In this document: one piece after another, positions 24,411 to 36,241 of the stretch
Position numbering within the stretch: the stretch's first letter is position 1
Layout: every line of letters begins with the position of its first letter
Assembly (NCBI GenBank): GCA_936450465.1
Contig: OW388293.1
Span: forward strand, 82,730,134-82,794,133
Direction of reading: 5' to 3'
Origin: Gibbula magus
Lineage: Eukaryota > Mollusca > Gastropoda > Trochida > Trochidae
Length of the DNA stretch: 64,000 bases
Made by a program: the position numbers and the translations under genes
Notes under the pieces: generated by a model
Databases searched by the model: none
What the model was told of the DNA's origin: nothing
What the model saw: only the letters and a program-made list of their open reading frames with translations

Positions 24411-27250
24411 ACCTGTATAATTCTGTTCCAAAAACCAGGTGTGTTGTCTCAACACTTGACTTCTTTCTAGTTAATGGTTGACATTTAAGTATCCTTTTAT
24501 TTGGCAAAAACAGAATGCTTTTGTCTGTCATCTAATTCATGATGATTTTATTCTCTGAAATATTTGTCATATGGAATGTTAGACATGTCTGATATGTGAC
24601 GTTGAACACTTGGTTTTATATTATAATCAGCAGTTCACTTTTTATGATGTTCACTTTCATTCTTTTAAGAATATTAAGCATGATTATGATAAAGCAACAT
24701 GTTTTGTTGCAATGTTTTGTGTCACAAGAAGCTACTGGCATTATTTCCCCCGAGGCATAATCTAAATAAGGTTTTAAACAATGCGGTTACTAATAGCACT
24801 AAACTATCACATCATGACGTAAAGTCATAAAATAGAATTAGCCATAAACATTGGAGTGATAAACTGTCAGTAGAATTGTACTAAAAATAACTGTTACTTA
24901 GACAAACAAAAGCTTAGCAAAACACATGAGCCGAAAGGATGCATCTCGGAAAGATCATTAATATAAGTTGCAGTTTACTCATGATAAATATAAATGAGGC
25001 AACGTCAAACATCATATATATTGAATATAATTATATTTAGAGGTAACTGAAGACTTTTCCTACAAGGTAGCATCTGTTACTATCTGGCAACGTTTTTCGA
25101 TTCTTGCAAAATCCTCTAGCAGCGAATTAACGGTCATTGTCTATCTAATTAAATATATGGAATTCCTGTCTTCTCAACGGTTGCAGGAACATACTGCTGA
25201 CTCAGAATGAAACAGCACCACTGATTACACAACTAACTTTGATTGCAAAACATCATGATTCTTTATTTCTAGGAAGGACAGCGCTTCACACACACCAGTG
25301 AGCATTTCCACCTTTCCATTTTCACTCACCAAGTGTTTTGTTAAAGGTATCAGGCAACGCCCATACTGTGAAGTAATGAGATTTCAATAATGGCAACTGA
25401 AGTAGTAAATGATATTTATAATTTAATGTGAAATAATATGCGAGTGCATTGTTTGTTTGACGACGAATATAGGACAGAATGTGTTCTTTAAGTAATGATG
25501 TGTTCATTCTTCTATATTTTACCCTAGCACCTCTTTAAACCTAAACGAGTAAATACCACTTTTAGTTTATTGTAAAAATGTGTTATTACTGATACTTTTG
25601 AGCTGTCAAGTATATAACTAGTAGTAAAAATGACAATTATTCCTTCATTTTTAAGCTGTTGTGATCTATTCAAGGAAAGTAAAAACTCACCGATGCTGTG
25701 TACTGATGTTTGTCTGCTCTCTTCAGAAAGTGATTGACGATAAGATTGCTGCAGCTGTCATCACATAATGATAATTCTGTACACGTTTGCACTTTTGCAG
25801 TATGAAGTACATGTTTGAATATGCCAAACATGTTTTATTTCATTAACAAAGGCTAGTGGTCTAGATTTAATTCGAATCTTTCCCATTTTATTGAGGACAA
25901 CCTCAGAGAAAAACTCTATAAGATGAATGACATGTTCACTAAAACAAAGTATTATTACATAATGACGTGTTTCTTATATTTCATATGAATGTTTAAAGTC
26001 CAGTTTTTGCAATTGTCAATTTAAATTGCTGTCTCCCAGAGAGTAGACATAACAAACAACAGTATAGTGTTTACTAGCTGTACAATATAAATGTAGTTAC
26101 AGTCATTGACTTGATTCCATTGATTCTAACTGATATGGTTCCTCCGTCTTTCATACTAAATCATTAACATATGCATGGTTTTAGTTTAGTACAAATTCAC
26201 CAATGCCAAGAACAGATATTAGTAATCATTTAGGGGATAAGATAAGATAAGAGCTAAAATTGTCCATTCAAATTTGTGTCTTCCAGAGAGTAAAGAGAAT
26301 AAATAGTAATATAGTGATTACTCACTGTAGAATATATGTAGATACAGTCATTGACTTAAATTCCATTGGTGTTCGTTGATATGGTTCCTCCTTATTTCTT
26401 TAAAATCATTACTGTATGCAGTGTCGTTAATTAGTTCAGTACACATACTTCAACACCAAGAATTCACAAGATATTAAGCACTTTGGGATAAGATTAGAGT
26501 TAAAATCTAGCAAATCTAGCCTGCCTTTTTCTAATTGAATTCAAACTGAATTATAGAAGAAGTTGATAATCATTTGATATTCGTCTCTAAGAAAAGTCAC
26601 ATCCCCACTGAAGAATACTGCTTTCTTTTATGCTGGTCCTATCAACTAATTTCATCAGCTACTCTTGTTGCGATCTATAATCAAACATGATTATGACTAG
26701 GTTCACAGTGAGAAGTTGACCGTAGAATAGGAAATACTACCCAAACGAGATGCAAATCGTTTAAACATCGAAATTCACCTTTTTGTTGTTAATGTTTTCT
26801 CGATGCACTTTCATTTTCAGAAAGTTTTTGATGTGATTTCAACGAAATGAAACTGGGAATGGCATAAAAATTATTTAACAAACAAAGACGTCTCCTGACA
26901 TTTTGCTTTTGAAAATTATACTTAAAATTTCATTTATCTGTTTTTGAAATGAACTGGGAAATAAGGTTGGAGATGATGCAGATAAAATTCAGACAAAGGT
27001 TCCCTGGGCGAGTGTCGAGTCTTTGAAAACTCTCATGTTTAGTTAATGGATAAATGAAGAATATGAAAGCATAATGGAGGCATTCGAAGATAGCAAGACA
27101 TATTAATGTTCTCTCATTCCTGTTTCTTTGAGACACCCCTAAAGAAGAAGATATGATATATGTTCTGCAACAAGACACGCTACATTTTGCGTCAATTATA
27201 TTGACAATTAAATAGAGTTACAAAAGATGACAGGTTATTGGAAATATTAT
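24411..27250. repeat. R repeat, copy 2b
   Basis: The sibling of 9832-12530, lying directly after the LINE remnant as in copy 1. It contains the doubled 250-bp segment at about 26033-26480. Minus-strand frames at 25322-25507 and 26930-27178 recur in other R copies, but amino-acid-changing differences and a stop in the 19751 copy argue against a protein. Confidence 0.8.
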
Positions 27251-28701
27251 TCTCTCAGACAAGAAATATCCTTATACTTCCTTGAAATGGAAAGTGAATG
27301 TGTTAGGGCATTATACACAATTCACAGTGTTTGTTGGTCACATTCAGTTTTAAAGACACACGTTATTTACATAAAGTAACAATCTGTTATTGTATGATTG
27401 AATTTGATTATATGCAAATACGCAGTGATAATCATACTCTTAAATATTTAGAAGAGAAGCAAATGACCAGTTGGGTAATAAAGCTATCTTTTTATCAAGA
27501 TTTGAGCCATGTGGATGAAGATTTGTTTGTTAAATCACCCGTTAACAAGTTGCTTATACATTTTATCATAAGCAGGGCTAATCAATTGCCGGGTGTGACG
27601 TCACACAAGGATATCTATCTTTTCCTGACTAATACGATGTCTATGTCTGTGTTCAATTTATAATTTGATGTTAACAATGTAACAAAGAATCATTTTCATG
27701 TTGAGTGGCCGCTAGGAAGATCCCGTCACCACAGTAACAATGTGCAGCCATAAGACAATTCGCTACATCAGACCATTGTTTTATTGTCACTGATCTCTGG
27801 GAAAAGTTATTTTCACTGTAGCTTGATAGACATATTTATTTCACTGATAAATCCAAGTATTTCTTTGCTCATCATATAATACATATTTACATATGGTATT
27901 TTGATATAATATGTGAATAGTGGTGGAAATATTTGACAACATTAATCTACTGTTCCCTTCAATATGATCACAGCAAAATTTGCATACTTCAGAATATAAT
28001 ATCCATGAAAGACTAATGCATTTTTAGTTGGGATGTCGAGAGTACAATAGTTATAAAATACATCTACTAAATGAGTACACCGCACATACTGCCCATTCAA
28101 CAGCAGATCGATCTAAAATATCCAAGTGGTAGCGTCTTACTGCAGAAATAACTCTTTGCAACTGTCTCATACATTGACTGACAATTTCTCAAATTGAATT
28201 GAAATTGAATTGTTAAAGAAGTTGATTGACATTTGATATTCATCTTTGCTCTAATCAACAAATTGCATCAGCTTTTCTTATTGTGGATCGAAATATGATG
28301 TGTATCGAGGCTCGGGGTGTTTAATTTGGACAATAACATTTCTGGGAAAACTGGAGTCTGCCATCCTTTATTTTGTTAATATGAAGAAATGTTTGCAAAT
28401 TTAAAACAAAATCATGGACGATTGCAAGGAATTATTTGTCACTTTGACATCTCAGGATATTTCACTTCAGCCTAAATTGAAGTGAGCCCACTGGTGTGAA
28501 TCTGTGTTGATCATGCTGTCTGAAGACGTGTTTTACATGCTCCACACGTGACGTAAAACAATAAGATAGATATCACTTTCGTTATCCAGGTATTTCGTAA
28601 AGACGTTTCGTTATTGGTACAAGTGTGAAACAAATCATGTGTGAAATATTAATTCTCATCATCAGCCTATCAGCTCAACATAGAGTAACGCCAATACTGC
28701 T
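27251..28701. other. Block C of copy 2, proximal part; no gene supported
   Basis: Matches 12531-14618 of copy 1. The 110-codon frame at 27331-27660 starts with TTG and is broken by stops and indels in the paralogous stretch at 12630-12880. It is rejected as a gene. The empty site of E1 lies at 27995/27996. Confidence 0.5.
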
Positions 28702-29815
28702 GGCAACCAGAATTTAGACTGTTATTCGCTACTCGTCATTCGCCATTCGTCATTCGAATGACGAATAGCACATTTATTTGCTATTCGTCTTTCATTTTGT
28801 TCACATATTTGAATGACCAAAAGAAAATTTATTTGCTATTCGTCTTTCGTATAGAAGTGAAAAATGAATGACGAATAGCACATTTATTTGCTATTCCTCT
28901 TTCATATTGTTCACATATTTGAATGAAAAATTTATTTGCTGTTCGTCTTTCATACCGACGTGATAAATGAATGACGAAAAGCAAATTTATTTGCTATTCG
29001 TCTTTCGTACTGTGGTGAAAAATAAATGACGAAAGATAATTTATTTCCTATTCATCTTTCACAATAACAGCAAATGTTTTAGCTTTTTGATTTTCATTTT
29101 TCGTTTTTCGTTATTGGTCATTCGCCATTCAAAATCATTACTCTCTTAGGTAAATGATATATTTCTGAAAACTTTTTACCAGTTTGATGCCAAATTATTA
29201 AATATTTTAATCAAATATTTTATTTTATCACCAATTAAGGCCCCACGATTTGGTATGGGAGCAATCTGAATTAGTGAGAAGACTTAGCCCCTAAAACAGA
29301 AAAGCTCAGAACAACTAGGACTTCACTTTGAATAATAATGTACGTGTAAAACATTTAAATATTTTTCTTTAAATAAAGATTTGATACCAAAATAAAATAT
29401 TTGATTAAAATATTTAATAATTTGGCATCAAACTGGTAAAAAGTTTTCAGAAATATATGGAGCTGATCTCATTTACCTAAGAGAGTAATGATTTTGAATG
29501 GCGAATGACCAATAGCGAAAAACGAAAAATGAAAATCAAAAAGCAAAAACATTTGCTATTATTGTGAAAGATGAATAGGAAATAAATGATCTTTTCGTCA
29601 TTCATTTTTCACCACAGTACGAAAGACGAATAGCAAATAAATTTGCTTTTCGTCATTCATTTATCACGTCGGTATGAAAGACGAACAGCAAATAAATTTG
29701 CTTTTCGTCATTCAAATATGTGAACAAAATGAAAGACGAATAGCTAATAAATGTGCTATTCGTCATTCGAATGACGAATGACGAATAGCGAATAACAGTC
29801 TAAATTCTGGTTGCC
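28702..29815. mobile_element. Foldback transposon with 8-bp target-site duplication (1,114 bp)
   Basis: The element begins GGCAACCAGAATTTAGACTG and ends with its exact inverse. It is flanked on both sides by ATACTGCT (28694-28701 and 29816-29823), which occurs once at the empty site in copy 1 (14611-14618). The arms are long inverted repeats of about 530 bp (left) and 430 bp (right) around a unique centre at about 29232-29385. Outer arm sequence is built of tandem units of about 58-60 bp rich in gaatgacgaatag and tatttgctattcgtc. The left arm has one extra block of about 118 bp, which explains the length difference. No protein is encoded. An 8-bp duplication fits hAT, P or Merlin transposases; a GG-start terminal repeat is compatible with Merlin, but the superfamily stays open. 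Confidence 0.9.
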
Positions 29816-29823
29816 ATACTGCT

Positions 29824-30333
29824 TGGGGTCACCTGGATTGGCGTATCTACTCATGATTTTACTTTGGGGATATTGTGAGAGTTCGAAACAAATAAGCGAA
29901 TAGTCACAACTAATCTGTTGATTATATCTGTTGAATAGACCTTCACTTCATTACAAAATATATTCGTCCATGCCCAATTTGTGGAGTAAGTTAAACAAGA
30001 AAAAAAACCTGAGAGATTATCTAATTGAGAGATCCAATAGAACATGGTAAGTGTGACATAGATGCATAACTGACCTACATAAATATTGGGATGTTTTCGA
30101 TATTCTTAAAGAAAAAGACATGTAGCACACACATAGTTAAAATTGGTTCAGACAATCTTACCACCGTATCATGCAAACGTTCCCTTTCTTAACATATATA
30201 AGAATATCATCATTCATGAATTCCTCCTTACTTGTATATTGTCAACTTTGTTGGTGTTTGTGAGGCATTCACATACTGTTTTCAGGTTTTAACAATTTAT
30301 GACGTATATGCATGTGTGTTCATAAAGATATAT
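29824..30333. other. Block C of copy 2, between two insertions
   Basis: Matches 14619-15127. The frame at 29851-30045 is also present at 14649-14837 with an indel difference. No gene is supported. Confidence 0.5.
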
Positions 30334-31363
30334 TTATCATATAATGGAGGGTGTTATCGATGCAATAAAGCAATCTGATAAATTTGGTATCCAAATCTGA
30401 TAAATATGCAAAACAGGTTAAAGGTCAAATAAACGAACTACTTTCACAGAATTCCACTCTTTTCATGCGAATCCTAAAACTGTTTACGTATCATTGAAAA
30501 GCGTAACTTGGAGTTTACCCGAGTATTTCCGCTTGAAAGAATGGATATTCGAAAACACGAAATCATCTGATATGATTCACTATGTGCATTTATAGTGTTA
30601 ACAAAGTCAAGATAATTGTAGATTTGTTTTAAAAATCATTCAAAACTTCAGTGCGCTAACCAACATCATCAGCAAGTAGCTTGAGTGTCCTGTGTACAAA
30701 ATGAATCTTGATGTGTCAGTGTGTGACCTACCGAGTTCTTGAGGGCTGATCATAAGGTATTAGGTACATTTATAGGTACTTATTGTCATAAACAAAGGAA
30801 ACAACCCCACCTCACAAATAATTACCGTTTAAGTGCGAAAGATACTGTTATGCAGCAATCCAAATCAACCCGGCAACGCAGCTTCCAAAACGTTGAAACT
30901 AAAATTACTTCCCTTGTTCTAGCAAGGTGACCAAATTATTTATGATTGCTGTAGATAGATGCTTATGAACTTATTGAAAAGATCTCCATGAACAAGAAAC
31001 CAGGGACCAACTGTTGATATTTTAATGAATCGTGCACATGTGTTTTTAAATTGTTTTAATTAAGAACTATTTTAGGCACTTCACAGCCGATGTCGTGACC
31101 ATCACTTTGATGTACCGTCTGTGATATTACTCCGCTAAAACTAGGTCAATTCTCTTTCCACTTTTACTACAAAAACAAGCTTATTTTAATAATGACAAAT
31201 ATGATATAGAGATTACTAACCTCGTGTGTTTTCGTATCATCAATATCATATATTTGGAATAAAAAATAATGTATTATGCTCGCCATAGGCTCGCATAATA
31301 CAATTTTTATTCCAAAAATATGATATTAATGATACGGAAACACACTTGGTTAATAATCTCTAT
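30334..31363. mobile_element. Bipartite hairpin element E2 (1,030 bp)
   Basis: The empty site in copy 1 (gatatat|gtac, 15127/15128) defines the ends. The body, 30334-31205, starts TTATCATATAATGG. The hairpin, 31206-31363, starts ATAGAGATTACTAACC and ends GGTTAATAATCTCTAT, with arms sharing GTATCAT and AATATCATAT around an attatgctcgcc...gctcgcataat core. It is close to E3 (35180-36241), which lies in the opposite orientation at a different locus. The body holds a 63-codon plus-strand frame (30739-30927), shared with E3 but with mostly amino-acid-changing differences. Confidence 0.8.
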
Positions 31364-33238
31364 GTACCTGTGTGTCAATTTGAAAATAGGGTCTTCGTAT
31401 TCATGTGATAAAATAACAAATGAAATGATTTGTGCTTTTCTTTTCAAATTATTTTAAAACATAATTAGAGTTTAGAAAGATGGAAGCATTCTGTAGAACT
31501 GACTCATGCAAGTTGACGTTAAGGTCAAGAACAAAGAGATTTAAAATTATAATTAACTCTCGAAGACATTGAGACCAATATGAAATATTTATCAAAATCA
31601 TCAACCTCCATCTTGGGAAATGATTCCTTTCTCAAGACGCTTAATCTCAACTCTATATCTTTCCGAGTCAGAATGATTTATGGAAGACGAAATACATGAT
31701 CTTTGCCATGAGTCACGCCACAAATCCTGCAAATCATGATGTCTTTCACACAGTAGTGAGAAAGGAACGTGTTTGTCCACTATTTTATTTACTTTTTAAT
31801 TGCTTTTATCGCCATGTAATCAACCTTTAACAAACCGTTAGTGACTATGTCAGAGCTACAAATGTTTATTTCAGTTTCAAATATATTAATGTCAGAACCA
31901 CATATCACTTGCTATCATAATTCTGTTACGATCCTAATAATTGCCATTACTGACCTTCTGTAACACAGTTTCGCTTTCTATGGTTACTTATTAGCAGTTT
32001 GACACTTCATCTTAAAAATATTCTTCATGTCAATCACCTAAAGATTCTATCAGTCTCAAATGATAAACAACATTGATATGACGATCTCATCTTTACTAAG
32101 TAGGAAGTAATTATCTTCAAGTGTACACTTTGTGTCTGATCTATGTTATCATGTCATGCCTCTCAAACAGCTTATCTTATCATATCACAATGGTACTTCA
32201 GAAAGCCCTAAATACTATATAAATTGTTGCAAACCAATTGACGTAAATGACATTTACATTAATTCAGTATTAGGCCCTTTCGCCATACATATTTATTTGC
32301 TTTATACAATGTAAATAATGATATGTACTTTGCACTGAAACTCTTATTAATAGATTTCAAGAACCCTTTGACCTATTTGGGACATATGTAACAAACAGCA
32401 GAAATCAGTAGCATACTTCTACAATGTTTGTAGTCTTCACCGAATAACAATTTCCAAATGACATATACATTATTTAATCATGTTGCATCTGCTATAAGTT
32501 TGATGTGAAATGACTGGTCATTAGATGATTGGGTCTAATCTTAATATGGGGTGTTTGTTGTTGAGGTAAGGTTTAACCATGTCAAGTTTTATTTAGTAGT
32601 GAAAATAAATTATTAATAGGCTATATACAATAATTGAGTTCTTACTTACTTCTTACTTGTTTAATGTCATGTGAATAGAAACAAGTGTACAGCGTCTGGT
32701 CACCATTCGACCACCAAATCAAAATCATAAACCAAATGATTATAAACAATATCAATCTAATACATGCTATTGGGCAAAGAGCATCAGTATAGTATGTTAT
32801 ATCTATACGTTTTTTTATTTATGTTAAATACATGCTTGATTATATATCACACACAAAACTGAAATAGCGTGAAAATGTTGTGATTGGTTTAAAAAATAAC
32901 ATTTTCAAACAGTTCAAGTAGGTGACTTATTTAATAATGTTTATTCTGACTTCATCTTCTGTCCCTTTGAAACATTTTAAATGGTCATCGGATCTTTTCC
33001 GCTAAATTTAAGAAAATCCATGCTGTCCAAAACTCCAAGCTTTAACTAAAGTCCTATGGCTTTCTTTCAAGACAGATTTGGTCAGAGGTTAAAATACAGT
33101 TTTCTGTCTCAGACTGGAAAATACATATATGTAAGTTTTGTCTAACCTGCAGTGCCAAACCTTTGGCAGTTTTCATGTAACAGTTTGATCAATATCAATC
33201 AATCTATAAAAAAAACCTTCGTCCACAGTTTGACCCAA
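31364..33238. other. Block C of copy 2, middle part; no gene supported
   Basis: Matches 15128-17270 of copy 1 without the CR1/L2 insertion. The open frame at 32132-32311 is not maintained in copy 1. Nothing else is recognisable. Confidence 0.5.
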
Positions 33239-33305
33239 CGCTGGATAGCACAGTGGTTAGCACAAACAAGAGGAGTGGACTTGAATCATGTGCGAGGGTC
33301 ACAAG
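33239..33305 (+). repeat. Degenerate tRNA-like / SINE-like head, copy 2
   Basis: Paralogue of the segment at 17271, with ggatagcacagtggttagc and gcgagggtcacaagtg. It differs by a few bases, including an extra cttga. Not a functional tRNA. Confidence 0.35.
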
Positions 33306-33942
33306 TGTTTATACTCAAAATAACATTCCACACAAAGTTTACTGCATATCCGTACCTGCTTACAATACTTTAATAGGTGGTGACCTACTAGAGTACACAA
33401 ACTATACTAGGTTTTGGACAATCTGCTAGAGTAATACTACAAAAAGGTTTTGGATATTTTCTATAAATACTGACACCTATAGCCAAACATATTACCCTAT
33501 ATGAGCCCACAATATGATGTATCAAATGCGTGGGTTGTTGGTCACATGAAAAGTTTATAGTTTGATAACACATCTTGCGTTTACAGATTTAAGACAATGA
33601 GTTGAAGAAGAGACACCTCAGGAGGTTCAACACTGTTGAGCTTCTGAAAGCCAGTCTCCCTTGTGTCTCAGTAACTCGGTTACCATGCATGAGAATATTA
33701 CGCTTTAATCGACTGTCACATCCCACATGATGACCCACTGTGCAGGGAGACTTAGTCAGACTGAGTTGATTATCTTCCCATCATCTCCTTACAACACTTC
33801 CGCTTCAAATACTTTTAACACGTCTCATTAGATACACAAACACTTTCACTGTAGCATAAATAATGTCAGAATTTGAATTACCTCCATAAGACAAGCATAA
33901 TATTGTTTTATAAGATTGAATCTGTAAACTTTCATTATTGAA

Positions 33943-34517
33943 ATTAAAGAAATGGTAGGTAGGTAGGTAGGTGGGATTAAGGGCGACGTTGGGCCAACAA
34001 ATGGCCTATATGCGCCCGGCATATAAAAGGATTAAAAAGATTAGAATATAATTATACAAGAGGTTAAAAAAGATTCATATGCAGTCATATTTGCCCGTAT
34101 TGCATACGTAATCTAAAAGGGCTCTTTGAATGTCACCATACAGCAGGTTTTCTCCAAGAATAGACCTCAGATCGAAGGTACTTGATCTTGATGATACCAC
34201 CTCTATAAGTTCTTGACGATGGATATTATGTCCCTCGCACTAGATTAAAAAATGAAAAACAGTTTCTGGGTAATTGCCAGCACAATCCTGACACATTGGA
34301 GATTTATCCTTGTCTAAAATGTGTTTGTATGCATCTAAGCCACAGTGGCCGAGTCTTAATCGAGTCAAAACGACTTCATCTCTTCTCTTTTGACGACGAA
34401 TCTTTACATGCTTATTGACTTTAGGGCATAAGTTGTACATATGTCTGGCATTGGTGCCATGTTCCCAGTCACTTTGTCACATTTGGCAAATTGCTTTATG
34501 TATAACATTAAAGAAAT
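33943..34517 (-). mobile_element. 5'-truncated LINE insertion with 11-bp target duplication and (ACCT)n tail
   Basis: The target attaaagaaat stands at 33943-33953 and 34507-34517, and once at the empty site in copy 1 (17968-17978). The 553-bp insert reads on the minus strand and ends in a tetranucleotide tail, seen on the plus strand as ggtaggtaggtaggt at 33954-33972. These are signatures of target-primed reverse transcription. Confidence 0.9.
34075..34506 (-). pseudogene. LINE ORF2 C-terminal region, stop-interrupted
   Basis: The minus-strand frame entering at 34506 reads CQM, a TGA stop, then QSDWEHGTNARHMYNLCPKV and RRDEVVLTRLRLGHCGLDAY. A zinc-knuckle-like C-x2-C with downstream H-x4-C follows (PMCQDC ... 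FHFLI, stop, CEGH). It closes at a TGA at 34075-34077. Arrangement and wording match the region after RNase H in I/Jockey/Ingi-like LINEs, where RREEVVLTRLRIGH and a CCHC-like motif are typical. Two in-frame stops and the missing upstream domains make it a dead fragment. The ATG-started open piece is 34243-34440. Confidence 0.75.
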
Positions 34518-35179
34518 AATTTTACCATGAGTTGTCTAACCATCGTTTTATGTTCTGTTTGAAATACATTTGCAAACTTCATATGTAAACACAATGGTTA
34601 TGATAACTTATAGATTTTTTCATAATGCATGTTATTGCCCATTGTTTAGCGGAATGATACCTTACTGTTATCCCCCTTGAAAGCAAATGTCCTTTGAGGG
34701 TATTTGTCATTTGTTAATTATTTAGCAAGGTTTCTAAAGTCAAAATTGAAATAATTGAAATTGAAAATAATCATCAACATCATTACAAATCGTATTTTGG
34801 GTTCTTTAAATTGTTCTTGTTTATTAGTTATGTTAATAGCTTTTTAATTTTAATTTACATGGATATGAATTGACAGAGGTATGAAAAAGTCAAGACATTG
34901 TTGTAAAAATTCATTGATTTTATGACCAGTCAATATCAGGCCAACAGTTCTTTGAGACGAAGACCTAAAATTAAACAGGTCGCATTTGTGGTCAGCATAT
35001 TCAGTGTAACAACTCAAACACAATGTGATATCAAGATGATGCAGAATAAACTGAATGCTGAACTAGATTAGAATGTGCCTGCTGTCTGGGAAACAATGCA
35101 TGGTAAATGGGAATTGATTCTATAGTTATAATATAAGTCAGAGACTCGTCAATGCGTATCAGGAATCCGCCCACAAGAA
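34518..35179. other. Junction of copy 2 and copy 3, no gene
   Basis: The end of block C and the start of block A of the third copy meet at about 34845. The sequence is continuous with the junction at about 18260, so the units abut head to tail without obvious spacer DNA. Confidence 0.55.
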
Positions 35180-36241
35180 ATAGAGATTATTAACCAAGTG
35201 TGTTTCCGTATCATTAATATCATATTTTTGGAATAAAAATTGTATTATGCGAGCCTTTGGCGAGCATAATAAATTATTTTTTATTCCAAATATATGATAT
35301 TAATGATACGGAAACACACGAGGTTAATAATCTCTTTATCATATATGTCATTATTAAAATAAGCGTGTTTTTGTAGTAAAATGGGAAAGAGAATTGACCT
35401 AGTTTTAGCGTAGTAATATCATAGACGGTACATCAAAGTGATGGTCACGACAACGGCTGTGAAGTGCCTAGAAATAGTTCTTAATTAAAAAATAAAATAA
35501 AACACGATGTGCGCGTTTATTAAAAAATCAACAATTGGTCGCTGATTTCTTATTCATGTAGATATTTTCAATCAATTCATATGCACCTATCTAATAATTA
35601 AAAAGCACTCATCACTTGGTCACGTCGCTAGAACAAGGGAAGTAACTCTAGTTTCAACGTTTTGGAAGCTGCGTTGCAGGGTTGATTCGGATTGCTGCAT
35701 AACAGTATCTTTCACACTTAAACGGTAATTATTTGTGGGATGAGGTTGTTTCTTTCGTTTATGACAATAAGTACCTATAAATGTATCTAATACCGTATGC
35801 TCAGCCCTCAAGAACTGCCGAAACGCTAGTGCGATCGACGAGGCGTGTCGGTTTGACGCTGACACATCAAATTCATTTTGTACACAGGACACTGCAGCTA
35901 CTTGCTGATTCTGTTGGCCAATAGCGCACTGAAGTTTTGAATGATTCTTAGATTAAATCTACAATTATCTTTACTTTGTTAAAACTAAAAATGCACAGTT
36001 TCATATCAGATGAATTTTTTTTTCGAATGTCCATTCTTTCAAGCGGAAATACACGGATAAACTCCCGGTTACGCTTTCCAATGATTCGTAAACAGTTTTA
36101 GGATTCGCATGAAAGAGTGGAATTTTTCCGAAAGTAGTTCGTGTAATTGACCTTTGACCTGTTTTGCATATTTATCAGATTTGGATACCAAGTTTATCAG
36201 ATTGCTTTATTGCATCGATAACACCCGCCATTATATGATAA
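35180..36241. mobile_element. Bipartite hairpin element E3 (1,062 bp), inverted relative to E2
   Basis: The empty sites in copy 1 (ccacaagaa|gcaag, 2409/2410) and copy 2 (18606/18607) define the ends exactly. The hairpin, 35180-35335, starts ATAGAGATTATTAACC, and its right arm ends GGTTAATAATCTCT. The body, 35336-36241, starts TTATCATATATG and ends CATTATATGATAA. At this locus no target duplication exists under the boundaries used for E2. The longest frame (35620-35892, minus, GTG start) contains the stretch shared with E2 and no known domain. Confidence 0.8.

Larger units (their letters stand above)
18261..34845. repeat. Large tandem segmental duplication, copy 2
   Basis: Copy 2 is the second full unit of the array. 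It has block A (18261-19750), R (19751-23445, with a 1.36-kb insertion), a heavily deleted block B and LINE tail (23640-24405), a second R (24411-27250) and block C (27251-34845). Compared with copy 1 it lacks most of block B: one deletion removes the equivalent of 5150-6456 and another the equivalent of 6553 to about 9155. It gained a foldback element (28702-29815), a bipartite hairpin element (30334-31363) and a LINE fragment (33954-34506). Confidence 0.85.

Noticed and set aside
25322..25507. 61-codon minus-strand frame present at 10623-10808 and 25322-25507
   Set aside because: About ten base differences, most of them amino-acid-changing, and the other R copies do not keep the frame. Recent duplication explains the similarity.
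27331..27663. 110-codon plus-strand frame in block C
   Set aside because: It begins with TTG, and the paralogous stretch at 12630-12880 contains stops and indels. Not maintained.
28702..29815. Assembly palindrome artefact
   Set aside because: The exact 8-bp flanking duplication, the single target copy at the empty site and the asymmetric arms show a real transposon insertion.
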